Below, one piece after another: positions 8,687-16,701 of a stretch of 54,201 nt of DNA (positions are counted from its first letter, which is position 1; each line of letters begins with the position of its first letter). The notes beneath the pieces are model-generated. The model searched no databases. It was not told the DNA's origin and saw only the letters and a program-made list of their open reading frames with translations. The DNA lies in NCBI GenBank assembly GCA_040754375.1, contig JBFMCT010000021.1:1-54201 (forward strand). The letters are read 5' to 3'. Source of the stretch: Actinomycetota bacterium (GTDB lineage Bacteria; Actinomycetota; Acidimicrobiia; Acidimicrobiales; AC-14). A program made the position numbers and the translations under genes.

Positions 8687-10204
8687 TCCACGCCCAACGA
8701 CCACGAGGGTTATGTCGTCGCGCCGCTGACCACCGCTGAGGCCGTTCACCTCGGCGAAGCACAGGTCGGCGAGCACGTCGGGGTCGCAGCCGTCGCGGCC
8801 GTGGGGCATACCCCCCAGCAGATCCGTCAGCCGTTCGACCCCGAACTCGGAACCGTCGGGGCCCTTGGCCTCCACCAACCCGTCGCTGTAGATGGCCAGC
8901 GTGGCCGCCGGGGCCAGCTCGGCCTCGGCGTCTGACCAGTCGGCCTCCAAGGGCCCGAGCAAGGGCCCGGTGGGGCCCAAGGTGGTGACCACGCCTCGGT
9001 CGCAAACCAGCATAGGAGGGTGGCCGGCACTGGCGTAGCGGAGCCGGCCCGAGCACGGGCTGATCTCGACTACGACCCCGGTAAGGAAGCTCTCGCCCGT
9101 GTCGCCCAGCTGGCCGGACAGCCAGCGCAGGGACGCGGCCGGGCTGAGCCCGTTGCGCAGGGCGCCGATCAGCAGGTACTTCGTCTTGAGGGCGAACACG
9201 CCCGCGCCCGCCCCATGGCCGGAGATATCGATCAGGGCCACTGCGAAGCGCCCCTCGCCCAGGTCCACGACGTCGAACCAGTCCCCGGCGACCACGCCCT
9301 CGGCCGGTTGGAACCGTGACGCGATGCGCAGCCGCTGGTCGACGTCGAGGGGCCCGGGCGCCAGCTCGTCGCGAAGGGCCAGCACCACCATGCCCCGCTG
9401 GGTGAGGGCCGCCCGAGCGGCATGGGCCTCCTCGATCTCGGTTACCAGTCGCTGGCGCATGGCCTCGACGTCCCGGCCGAGCTCGGCGAAATCGGGGGGA
9501 CCGGTGGCCGGGATCGGGGTGGCCAGGTGACCGCCGGCCACCTTGCGCACCGCCATCCCGAGCCCCGTCACGGGCCGGGTCACCCAACGCGACAGGAGCC
9601 ACCCGGCCAGCCAGAGGAGGGCGAGGCCGGCGAAGGCGCTGGCCACCCGTACCTCGGTCAGCCGGTCGCCCAGATCGTCGAGCTGAGCCTCGTTGGCCGA
9701 CAGCTCAAGGTCGACGGCCGTCTGCAGGTCGGCGATCTCTTGGCGGGCACGACCCAAGAGCTCGGTGCCCGTCCCGGTGGCCACCAGGGCGGCCGCCTCG
9801 GAGCCCCGTCCCGCCCGTTTGGCCTCGATCTCGAACTCGGCCCCCAACCTTCGCCAGGCACTGACCCTGCCCGCCACCCGCTCGACAGCCGCCATAAGGT
9901 CAGGGTCGTGCGCCAGCAGGTCCCGCAACTGAAGAACGCGGGAGTCGACCCGGGCCTCGCCGTCCCGGTAGGGCTGCAGGAACCGGTCCTCCCCGGTGAT
10001 CAGGTAGCCACGGCCGCCCGTCTCCTGGTCGACCAGACCGGCCTGGAGGTCGACGAGCGCCAGGCGGGCCGGCCGGAGCCGCTCGTCGGCCTCGGCACGC
10101 ACGATGTCCCGGCGGTGAGCCACGTAGCTGTCGAGGGCGACGTGCACGACGAGGAGCACGAGCAGGGGGACGAACAGGAGCTGCAACCGGCGGCGGGCAC
10201 GCAC
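8561..10204 (-). CDS. Membrane CHASE3-HAMP-SpoIIE (PP2C-type) phosphatase
   Basis: 547 residues. An N-terminal transmembrane segment (LLFVPLLVLLVVHVAL) is followed by a CHASE3-like sensory domain (residues about 30-190, with DQETGGRGYLITGEDRFLQPY), a second membrane segment (ASAFAGLALLWLAGWLLSRW), a HAMP linker beginning VTRPVTGLG and a SpoIIE/RsbU phosphatase domain with GDWFDV, DISGHGAGAG, YASAGHPPML, YSDGLVEA and DDITLVVVG. Such enzymes dephosphorylate anti-anti-sigma factors in partner-switching control of stress sigma factors. It is divergent from an RsbW-like ATPase gene. The catalytic part ends before the 41 C-terminal residues encoded antisense to the lipoprotein gene. Confidence 0.9.
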   Translation of the reverse strand: MRARRRLQLLFVPLLVLLVVHVALDSYVAHRRDIVRAEADERLRPARLALVDLQAGLVDQETGGRGYLITGEDRFLQPYRDGEARVDSRVLQLRDLLAHDPDLMAAVERVAGRVSAWRRLGAEFEIEAKRAGRGSEAAALVATGTGTELLGRARQEIADLQTAVDLELSANEAQLDDLGDRLTEVRVASAFAGLALLWLAGWLLSRWVTRPVTGLGMAVRKVAGGHLATPIPATGPPDFAELGRDVEAMRQRLVTEIEEAHAARAALTQRGMVVLALRDELAPGPLDVDQRLRIASRFQPAEGVVAGDWFDVVDLGEGRFAVALIDISGHGAGAGVFALKTKYLLIGALRNGLSPAASLRWLSGQLGDTGESFLTGVVVEISPCSGRLRYASAGHPPMLVCDRGVVTTLGPTGPLLGPLEADWSDAEAELAPAATLAIYSDGLVEAKGPDGSEFGVERLTDLLGGMPHGRDGCDPDVLADLCFAEVNGLSGGQRRDDITLVVVGRGSRPDDVVGGTDDVGGHLDPQGGSHLEVDGEAEASGVLDRHI

Positions 10205-10579
10205 CGGCTACACCCTCGGTCCGGCGTCAACCGGGCCGGAGCCTCGACGGCAAGGCGCGATCGGCCCTGCGACGGTGGCTATCCTCTGATCAGGAAGGCG
10301 GGATCGACCCACAACCAGGCGGATTACGGCCCAACCTGGGGGACCCACGGTGACCGGTGCGAAGCGGTTGAAACGGCAGCGAGAACACGAGGCGGCGTTG
10401 CCCACCGTTAGCCGTGCCCTCGGAGCCGGCGGCCCGGTAACGGCGCCGGTCAGGACGTGCCTGCGACGATGGGAGGCTCCTAACACCAGGTCCTTTACTC
10501 GCCCTCCCCTGCTCCGGTCCTTCGCCCGGGAGTCTACCTGCCGGCCCTCAGCGGCACGGGGCGCCCCGGCGAGAGCCAA
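10205..10579. other. Divergent intergenic region, no clear gene
   Basis: 375 bp between the phosphatase and ATPase genes. It should contain both promoters. A GTG-started 77-codon frame at 10350-10583 overlaps the ATPase start by GTGA, but its product is Arg-rich, low-complexity and like nothing I know, so I do not call it. No convincing riboswitch or tRNA was seen. Confidence 0.4.
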
Positions 10580-11221
10580 GTGACCACGGCCGGCCACCCT
10601 GCTGTGTCCGTCCGGCTGACGGCCGAACCGGCCAGCGCCCGAGCGGCACGCCGGTTCGTGGCCGGGACGCTCGAAGAATGGGGCTGCGAGGGTCTGTCCG
10701 ACGTGGCCACGCTGCTGGTCAGCGAGCTGGTGAGCAATGTCGTGCTCCACGCCCGCACCGAACTGGCGGTGACTGTCCGGAGGCTGCCCACAGCAGTCAG
10801 GGTCGAGGTGCACGATGGCGCCAGCGCGCCGCCCGCCCGCCGGCACTACGCGCCGGATGCGGCCACCGGCCGGGGCCTGGGGATGGTCGAGGACCTGGCC
10901 GGCCGCTGGGGAACGGTCCCCTCGGGGAGCGGCAAGACCGTCTGGTTCGAGCTCGACGAGGACTCCGCGGCGCGCTTCGACACGCCGGCCACGGTCGAGT
11001 GGGCGCCCGCCGGCGATCGCACACCGCGCGAGGGCGAGCCGGAGGCTGCGGCCGGGCAGGACGACAAACGGGGCTCGGGCCCTGGCCATGGGCTCCGGGC
11101 CTCGGCCAACCCGCCGGTGAACGCTGCTCCGGACTTCATGGCACTCCCCGCCCACCGCCCGGGGCGCCACCGGTGGTCAGGGCGCGGCGGTCGCGGGGTT
11201 ACGACAGCTCCCGCCCGCTGA
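10580..11221 (+). CDS. RsbW-like ATP-binding protein (HATPase_c_2)
   Basis: 213 residues from a GTG at 10580. Residues about 10-130 form a GHKL ATPase fold: the N-box LLVSELVSNVVLHA, the G1-like VHDGASAPP and the glycine lid GRGLGMVEDLAGRWG. This class includes anti-sigma kinases that phosphorylate STAS antagonists. The C-terminal 80 residues are low-complexity, hydrophilic and probably disordered. It is divergent from the SpoIIE phosphatase, which suggests one signalling pair; no STAS-domain partner is in the window. Confidence 0.85.
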   Translation: MTTAGHPAVSVRLTAEPASARAARRFVAGTLEEWGCEGLSDVATLLVSELVSNVVLHARTELAVTVRRLPTAVRVEVHDGASAPPARRHYAPDAATGRGLGMVEDLAGRWGTVPSGSGKTVWFELDEDSAARFDTPATVEWAPAGDRTPREGEPEAAAGQDDKRGSGPGHGLRASANPPVNAAPDFMALPAHRPGRHRWSGRGGRGVTTAPAR

Positions 11222-11284
11222 CCGGCCGCCCTCGGGCCGCCGGCACCGGGGTTCGCGGCGGGCGCGCCCGGGAAGGAACCGGGC

Positions 11285-12238
11285 ATGTACGAGCTCGGTT
11301 ACGCACTGTCCAGTGAGGAGCACCGGCCCGCGGACCTGGTGGCCAACGCCCACCGGGCCGAGGAGGCAGGCTTCGGTTTCGCCGTCATCTCCGACCATTT
11401 CCACCCGTGGACCGACCAGCAGGGCCAGAGCCCCTTCGTATGGGGGGTCCTGGGCGCCATCGCCCACGCCACCGAGCGGATAGAGGTCGGGACGGGCGTG
11501 ACGTGCCCCACGGTCCGCCTTCATCCCGCCATCGTGGCTCAGGCGGCGGCCACCACGGCCGACATGTTCGGCGGCCGCTTCTTTCTGGGGGTCGGCTCGG
11601 GGGAGAACCTCAACGAACACGTAACGGGCGCCCGGTGGCCATCGGTCGACGTGCGCCTGGAGATGCTGGAGGAAGCCGTCGAGGTCATGCGGGCGCTGTG
11701 GGAGGGCGGGCTGACCAGCCACCACGGGCGCTACTACACCGTCGAGAATGCCCGCATCTACACCCTCCCCGAGCGCCCACCGCCCGTCCACGTGGCCGCC
11801 AGCGGGCCCAAGGCGGCCCAGCTGGCGGCCCGCATCGGCGACGGGATGGTAGGCACCTCGCCCGACCGCTCGACGCTGGCCGCCTTCGAGAGCGGGGGCG
11901 GAGCGGGCAAGCCCCGCTTCGGCCAGTTGGGCGTGTGCTGGGCCGCCGACGAGGAGACGGCCCGGCGGACCGCCCTGCAGTGGTGGCCCAACATGGCCGT
12001 GCCCGGCCAGCTCAGCCAGGAGCTGCCCCTGCCCGCCCACTTCGAGCAGGCAGCCAAGCTCGTGCGCCACGAGGACATGGAGGTGATCCCCCTCGGGCCC
12101 GACCCCGAACGCCACCTGGAGGGGCTGCGCTCCTACTTCGACGCCGGTTACGACCGGGTGTACGTCCACCAGATCGGCCCCGACCAGGAGGGGTTCTTCC
12201 GGTTCTACCAGCGTGAGGTGCTACCCAAGCTCGGTTGA
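11285..12238 (+). CDS. F420-dependent LLM-class oxidoreductase (TIGR03557-like)
   Basis: 317 residues. The N-terminus MYELGYALSSEEHRP and the segments GFGFAVISDHFHPWTD, IEVGTGVTCPTVRLHP, RFFLGVGSGENLNEHV and PVHVAASGPKAAQLAARIGD are typical of the F420-dependent glucose-6-phosphate-dehydrogenase-like TIM-barrel family. The enzyme should transfer hydride to or from coenzyme F420; its substrate is unknown. F420 use supports an actinobacterial origin. The gene starts 63 bp after the ATPase gene with GGAA just upstream. Confidence 0.92.
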   Translation: MYELGYALSSEEHRPADLVANAHRAEEAGFGFAVISDHFHPWTDQQGQSPFVWGVLGAIAHATERIEVGTGVTCPTVRLHPAIVAQAAATTADMFGGRFFLGVGSGENLNEHVTGARWPSVDVRLEMLEEAVEVMRALWEGGLTSHHGRYYTVENARIYTLPERPPPVHVAASGPKAAQLAARIGDGMVGTSPDRSTLAAFESGGGAGKPRFGQLGVCWAADEETARRTALQWWPNMAVPGQLSQELPLPAHFEQAAKLVRHEDMEVIPLGPDPERHLEGLRSYFDAGYDRVYVHQIGPDQEGFFRFYQREVLPKLG

Positions 12239-12252
12239 CCGCAGGCGCGCCG

Positions 12253-12294
12253 CCGCCCGCCGGGCCACCCTGTGACGGATGGCCCGGCGGGCGG
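12253..12294. terminator. Bidirectional hairpin between convergent genes
   Basis: Arms 12253-12267 and 12280-12294 are perfectly complementary over 15 bp with a 12-nt loop. The hairpin lies between the ends of the oxidoreductase (+) and the membrane partner of the sigma factor (-). There is no T-tract, which is usual in genomes of this GC content. Confidence 0.6.
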
Positions 12295-12318
12295 GCGGGC
12301 GGGAGCTGAGACCGGCTC

Positions 12319-13716
12319 TCAGAAGGGCAGCAAGCCCTGGAGCATGCCCAGCCCGGGGATCGAGGCCAGCGAGCCGAAGGGCACGCAGCTCGACAGGTCG
12401 AGGCTGCCGGCGGTGGGCACAGTGCCCGCGCCGAGACCGGGGATGCCACCGGTGCCGACGTTGGGAAGGTTGCCGGCCATGCCCAGCAGAGAGCCCAGGC
12501 AGGCGTCGGCGCTGAAGGGCATGCACCCGTCGAGCCCGAGGCCACCCGCTCCCAAACCGGACAGGCCCGGGAGCTGGAAGCCCCCGAACAGGCCACCCAG
12601 GAAGCCACCGCCCGAGCCCGTGGCCGGCAGACCCGTGCCCAGGCCGAGGCCGCTGCCGGGCATGAAGTTCTGGAACATGCCCATCACCGAGGACATGCAG
12701 GCGGTGACGTCCACGGGCACACACGTGTTCACGTTGAGCGAACCGATGCTCGGGACAGTGCCCGGGCCCACCGAACCCATCATGGCCAGGACCGAGTCGA
12801 TGCACGTGGTCACGCTGGCCGGGATGGGGGCCCCCGAGGAGGCGATGAGCGTCTTCACGCAGTCCACGACCTGGGGCGACACCGTGCCGAGAGGCACCTT
12901 GGGCGCCCCGCTGCCGAGGTCGATCAGGTTCTTCACGCAGTCGGGCACGGGCAGGGCCCCCAGGCCGGGCAGGTTGCCGACGCCCGGGAGGTTGCCGACG
13001 CCCGGGAGGTTGCCGACGCCCGGCAGGTTGCCGAGGCCGGGGAGGTTGCCCACACCCGGGAGGGCGGCGGCGGCCGACGCCGCCGCGGTAGTGGGCGGAG
13101 CGGGGACGGTCGTGACCTGGGCCGCGGTCACCGGTGGGGCGGTGGCGGCCGGGGCACCAGCCGAGGCAGAGGCCGAGGCCGAGACGCCCCCCACGCCTGC
13201 CGTCGGGTTGGTGGAGACGGCCACCGAGGCCGCTCCTCCCCCGTCGGGCAGGTTGAGGGGCGTGACCGTGTTGACCACGTTGGCCACGGCCGTCTGGGCG
13301 GGGCCGGGGAGGGCGCCAGCGGCACCGACCGCCGTCACCCCCACGCACCCCGTGACTATGCCGGCCGCGATCTTCGAGGCCAGGCCGGAAAGCAATCCTG
13401 CAGGAATCATGCTGTGTCGTTCCCTCCACTTCGGTAGTCCGGATACCTGCGGCGCAGGCCCGCTGACGTTGCTCCCGGCCGTCGCCGGCCGGTCGCCTTT
13501 TTCGGTGGAGAAGCCCGTCGACAGCACTGTCGCGAGCGATTGATTGGGTACCGGGACAGGGCAGTCGACGAACGAGCGCAGGCCCCCCACGAGGTCGGCC
13601 ACCGGTCCGAGCCCGTCACCCGCGGCCGGACGGCCCCGGAGAACGGCCTCGATGGCCTCGTCGTCGAAAGCGTCACGCTCGGGCATCTCGTCCTGTCCAT
13701 CGCACCAGACGGTCAT
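12319..13716 (-). CDS. Putative membrane anti-sigma partner with LPGVGN repeats and Cys repeats
   Basis: 465 residues. It starts 4 bp after the ECF sigma gene ends, so it is probably the sigma partner. The acidic N-terminal 100 residues (AFDDEAIEAVLRG, VADLVGGLRSF) are cytoplasmic and resemble actinobacterial anti-sigma tails, without a zinc HxxxCxxC motif. One membrane segment lies near residues 104-135. The outer part has an Ala/Thr/Pro linker, six LPGVGN-type hexapeptides, then Cys repeats (DCVKNLI, DCVKTLIAS, TCIDSVLAMM, ACMSSVMGMF, ACLGSLLGM). The role as anti-sigma factor is inferred from gene order and topology; the outer domain is not a family I know. Confidence 0.78.
   Translation of the reverse strand: MTVWCDGQDEMPERDAFDDEAIEAVLRGRPAAGDGLGPVADLVGGLRSFVDCPVPVPNQSLATVLSTGFSTEKGDRPATAGSNVSGPAPQVSGLPKWRERHSMIPAGLLSGLASKIAAGIVTGCVGVTAVGAAGALPGPAQTAVANVVNTVTPLNLPDGGGAASVAVSTNPTAGVGGVSASASASAGAPAATAPPVTAAQVTTVPAPPTTAAASAAAALPGVGNLPGLGNLPGVGNLPGVGNLPGVGNLPGLGALPVPDCVKNLIDLGSGAPKVPLGTVSPQVVDCVKTLIASSGAPIPASVTTCIDSVLAMMGSVGPGTVPSIGSLNVNTCVPVDVTACMSSVMGMFQNFMPGSGLGLGTGLPATGSGGGFLGGLFGGFQLPGLSGLGAGGLGLDGCMPFSADACLGSLLGMAGNLPNVGTGGIPGLGAGTVPTAGSLDLSSCVPFGSLASIPGLGMLQGLLPF
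12960..13062. repeat. In-gene 18-bp tandem repeat encoding LPGVGN/LPGLGN
   Basis: About six copies of an 18-bp unit, read on the minus strand as LPGVGN with V/L exchange. Units are in frame and contiguous, which excludes a CRISPR array (no spacers). Copy number is likely to vary between strains. Confidence 0.85.
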
Positions 13717-13720
13717 GGGG

Positions 13721-14287
13721 TTACGCCCCCTGCCCCGAGGACACGGCCACCTCGGGCGCCAGCATCTGGCGCAGGGCGAGCAGGCCCCGGCGCTGGAGCT
13801 GCTTGACCGCTCCTGGTGTCCGTCCCAGGGTGTCGGCCACCTGCTCGACGGTCATGTCGGCCACCACCCGCAGCAGCAGCACGTCGCGCTGGGCAGCCAC
13901 CAGCCGGTCGCACAGCTCACGGGCGCGGGCCGTCCCCAGGCCGGCCAGCGCGTCGTCCTCGACATCGCCGCCCCGCCGCTCGGGCACGTCGCCCCAGGCC
14001 GAGCACCGAGGCCGGGCGCTGGCCCGGCGGCGCTCGTCGGTGATGCGCCGGTGGGCGATCGTGAACAGCCAGGCCCTGAACCGGTCCTCGTCGCCACTGA
14101 ACCCGCCCAGGCCCCGGAACGCACCCAGGAAGACCTCCGACGTCAGGTCGTCGGGGTCGAAGGCCCCCTGGAGGCGGAGGTAGGAGCACACCGCGGGCGA
14201 GAAGGCCCGCCACAGGCGGTCGTAGGCCCAGGGGGCATCAGCCCGGGCCGCGGCCAGCACCGCATCGAAGCCCGGCCCCAATCTCAT
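13721..14287 (-). CDS. ECF-type RNA polymerase sigma factor
   Basis: 188 residues from an ATG at 14287; upstream in-frame codons would overlap the promoter side of the divergent oxidoreductase. Region 2 is visible as YDRLWRAFSPAVCSYLRLQG, DPDDLTSEVFLGAFRGL and RAWLFTIAHRRITDERRR; region 4 as LVAAQRDVLLLRVVADMTVE followed by QVADTLGRTPGAVKQLQRRG. It directs RNA polymerase to its own promoter set, probably in response to an envelope signal sensed by the membrane protein encoded 4 bp downstream. The regulon is unknown. Confidence 0.92.
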   Translation of the reverse strand: MRLGPGFDAVLAAARADAPWAYDRLWRAFSPAVCSYLRLQGAFDPDDLTSEVFLGAFRGLGGFSGDEDRFRAWLFTIAHRRITDERRRASARPRCSAWGDVPERRGGDVEDDALAGLGTARARELCDRLVAAQRDVLLLRVVADMTVEQVADTLGRTPGAVKQLQRRGLLALRQMLAPEVAVSSGQGA

Positions 14288-14381
14288 CTGGATCCCGACC
14301 GGGCCACGAAGCCTCCATCGGCACGGCGACCGCCCACCTTGAGGGGATGGGGCCGCAAGCGCCTCCATGTAGCCTCCGGCC

Positions 14382-15836
14382 ATGGCCGATGCCACCGCAG
14401 GGCGCGAGTTCGACGTGATCGTTATCGGGGGCGGTCCGGCCGGCGAGAACGTGGCCGGCCGCTGTGCCGAGGGAGGACTGAAGACGGCCCTGGTCGAGCG
14501 CGACCTGGTCGGGGGCGAATGCTCCTACTGGGCGTGCATGCCGTCCAAGGCCCTGCTGCGCCCGGGGGAGGCGCGGGCCGCCGCCCGCCGCGTACCCGGG
14601 GCCCGAGAGGCGGTCACCGGCGAGGTCGACGCCCGCGCCGCCTTGGCGTGGCGTGACTCGGTGGTCACCGAGTGGGACGACCACTACCAGGTCAGGTGGC
14701 TGGACGAAGCCAAGGTCAAGCTGCTGCGGGGCCACGCCCGGCTCTTCGGCCCCCGCCAGGTCGAGGTCGAGACCGAGGAGGGCCGGGAGAGGCTCACGGC
14801 CCGCCGGGCGGTCGTGGTGGCCACCGGTTCGAGCGCCGCCCCCCCGGCCGTACGGGGCCTGGCCGAGACGCGTGTGTGGGACAACCGCGATGCCATGGAG
14901 GCCCAGTCGGTCCCCGAACGGCTGATCGTGCTCGGCGGGGGGCCCGTAGGGTGCGAGCTGGCCCAGGCCTTCGCCCGCCTGGGCACCCGCCGGATCGTTC
15001 TCGTGGAGGCAGCCCAGCGCCTGCTCCCCAAAGAGGAGCCCTTCGCCGGCGAACAGGTCCGAGCCGCTCTGGCGGCCGAGGGCGTGCTGGTCTACACCGG
15101 CGCGAGCGCCGTCCGGGTCTTCCGTGAAGGCCGCGGCACCAGCACCGGCGATGGGGGCGAGGCCGACGAGGGAGACGGGTTGGTGACAGCCGTGCTGGTC
15201 GACGGGCGCAGCGTGACGGCCGACGAGCTGCTGGTCGCCGTCGGCCGCAGCCCCAACACCTGGGACCTGGGAATGGAGACGGTCGGCCTGCGCCCGGGCA
15301 CCTGGGTCGAGGTCGACGACTCCTTACGGGCCACGGGCGCCGACGGGGACTGGCTCTACGCCGTGGGCGATGTCAACGGCCGCTCGCTCCTGACCCATAT
15401 GGGCAAGTACCAGGCCCGCCTGGCGGCCGACACCATCCTGGGCCGCCCGGCCGAGGCCTGGGCCGACCACCGGGCCGTGCCCCGGGTCGTGTACACCGAC
15501 CCCCAGGTGGCGGCCGTGGGCCTGACCGAGCACGAGGCCGAGCAGGCCGGCATCGAGGCCGCGGTGGTGGCCTGCCCGACCGAGTCGGTCGCCGGTGCGA
15601 CGGTGCGGGGAGAAGGCACGGCCGGCACCTGCCAGCTGATCGTCGACCGCCATCGCGGGGTCCTCATAGGCGCCACCTTCACAGGGCCGGAGGTAGCCGA
15701 ACTGTTGCACGCAGCCACGATCGCCATCGTCGGCGAGGTGCCGCTGGAGCGGCTGCGCCACGCCGTCCCCGCCTTCCCGACGGTCAGCGAGGTGTGGCTC
15801 AAGCTCGTCGAGGGGTTCCTCTCGGCCTCACGGTGA
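14382..15836 (+). CDS. FAD-dependent pyridine-nucleotide disulfide oxidoreductase
   Basis: 484 residues with the class I layout: FAD fold VIVIGGGPAGENVAGRCAEG, redox Cys pair GGECSYWACMPSK (CxxxxC), NAD(P) fold VLGGGPVGCELAQAFARLG, second FAD motif YAVGDVNGRSLLTHMGKYQA and dimer domain. The C-terminal motif reads HAVPAFPTVSEVWLKL: the catalytic His of lipoamide dehydrogenase (HPTLSE) is Phe here, so it is not a standard lipoamide dehydrogenase. It is close to the mercuric-reductase/quinone-reductase-like groups. It could serve as a low-molecular-weight or protein disulfide reductase; no link to the Grd thioredoxin can be shown from sequence. Confidence 0.9.
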   Translation: MADATAGREFDVIVIGGGPAGENVAGRCAEGGLKTALVERDLVGGECSYWACMPSKALLRPGEARAAARRVPGAREAVTGEVDARAALAWRDSVVTEWDDHYQVRWLDEAKVKLLRGHARLFGPRQVEVETEEGRERLTARRAVVVATGSSAAPPAVRGLAETRVWDNRDAMEAQSVPERLIVLGGGPVGCELAQAFARLGTRRIVLVEAAQRLLPKEEPFAGEQVRAALAAEGVLVYTGASAVRVFREGRGTSTGDGGEADEGDGLVTAVLVDGRSVTADELLVAVGRSPNTWDLGMETVGLRPGTWVEVDDSLRATGADGDWLYAVGDVNGRSLLTHMGKYQARLAADTILGRPAEAWADHRAVPRVVYTDPQVAAVGLTEHEAEQAGIEAAVVACPTESVAGATVRGEGTAGTCQLIVDRHRGVLIGATFTGPEVAELLHAATIAIVGEVPLERLRHAVPAFPTVSEVWLKLVEGFLSASR

Positions 15837-15983
15837 GCGGCCCCGGCCCGCCGCCGGCCGGTGACCGCGACCTGCCCAATACCTGTGGACGACGCCTCGA
15901 CGGGGCGTTAGCATGCGGTCGACCACGACGGCAAGTTCCAGCCCAGCCAAGCGACATCTGACGCCGCAGCCTGGAGGGCACCC

Positions 15984-16142
15984 ATGAGCGTACCCACCTT
16001 CACACCTCTCCCCCGAGAAGACAGCGAAGAGCTCCGGCGCGTGCTCGGGCGGCCTATGGACCTGGTGCGGGTGGACCCCATACCCGTGCCCACCGACGAG
16101 CAGTTCTTCGTCGAGTGGGAGGTCGCCGACAACCAGCAGTAA
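15984..16142 (+). CDS. Small acidic protein of unknown function
   Basis: 52 residues starting at an ATG with GGAGG 6 nt upstream. The product begins MSVPTFTPLPREDSEELRRV and ends FFVEWEVADNQQ. It has no membrane segment and no family I recognise. A good ribosome-binding site and normal codon use support it. A weak hairpin (CTCGTCCT...AGGACGAG, 16154-16179) follows. Confidence 0.6.
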   Translation: MSVPTFTPLPREDSEELRRVLGRPMDLVRVDPIPVPTDEQFFVEWEVADNQQ

Positions 16143-16169
16143 CGGGCGGCGGCCTCGTCCTCGACAGGT

Positions 16170-16481
16170 TCAGGACGAGCGGGGCGTGCCCCCGGCCGGG
16201 GGCCGTCGGCGGCTGGGAGCCGTCTTCTTGGCCGTCGGCCGCGAAGGAGCCGGGCCTTCGGCCGGGGGCTGAGCGCCCCGGCCCGACAGGGCCCCACCGG
16301 CGGGGGGCCGGCGGGGTGCCCGCCGGGGAGCGAAATCAGGGGCGTCGGGCATGGGCAGGACCCACGTGCGCTCGGCCTCCGAGGGCGGCTGGGCGCGCGA
16401 CATGGCCGAGTCGAGCTCCTGCTGGGCCTCCCTTTCGATCTCGGCTCGGGTCGTCTTGGGACTGAACAGCGAGAATCTCAT
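16170..16481 (-). CDS. Small Pro/Arg-rich protein of unknown function
   Basis: 103 residues from an ATG at 16481 with GAAGGG upstream. The first 45 residues look structured (MRFSLFSPKTTRAEIEREAQ, ERTWVLPMPDAPDF), the rest is a basic Pro/Ala/Arg tail, probably disordered. It is convergent with the 52-residue gene. No function can be assigned. Confidence 0.62.
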   Translation of the reverse strand: MRFSLFSPKTTRAEIEREAQQELDSAMSRAQPPSEAERTWVLPMPDAPDFAPRRAPRRPPAGGALSGRGAQPPAEGPAPSRPTAKKTAPSRRRPPAGGTPRSS

Positions 16482-16701
16482 AGCGGGTTCCCTTCAGGAC
16501 GAGGGTGGGCGGCACGCCCCCCTGAGCAGCGACGCAGTCACGGGTGGCGGCTACCGGCGGGCCCTCCAGCCCACCGCCTTGCTCTGTGGTCGGCATAGCC
16601 GTTGACCGCACGGGCCGTCTCTACGGCCGAGCCTCATCCTACCCGCGGGGGGTGCCCGCCGGCCGGTTTCTGACGCTTCCTGGCGCGCCGGGCGCGCGAG
16701 G

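Noticed and set aside
9422-10411. 329-codon plus-strand frame opposite the phosphatase
   Set aside because: Antisense shadow of a gene with clear CHASE3/HAMP/SpoIIE domains.
10350-10583. 77-codon plus-strand frame overlapping the RsbW-like start by GTGA
   Set aside because: Arg-rich low-complexity product without family or structure; the overlap is probably chance.
10208-11170. 320-codon minus-strand frame opposite the RsbW-like gene
   Set aside because: No motif, and the plus-strand frame has a complete GHKL ATPase domain.
12960-13062. Possible CRISPR-like array
   Set aside because: Units are contiguous, 18 bp, in frame, without spacers; they encode LPGVGN.
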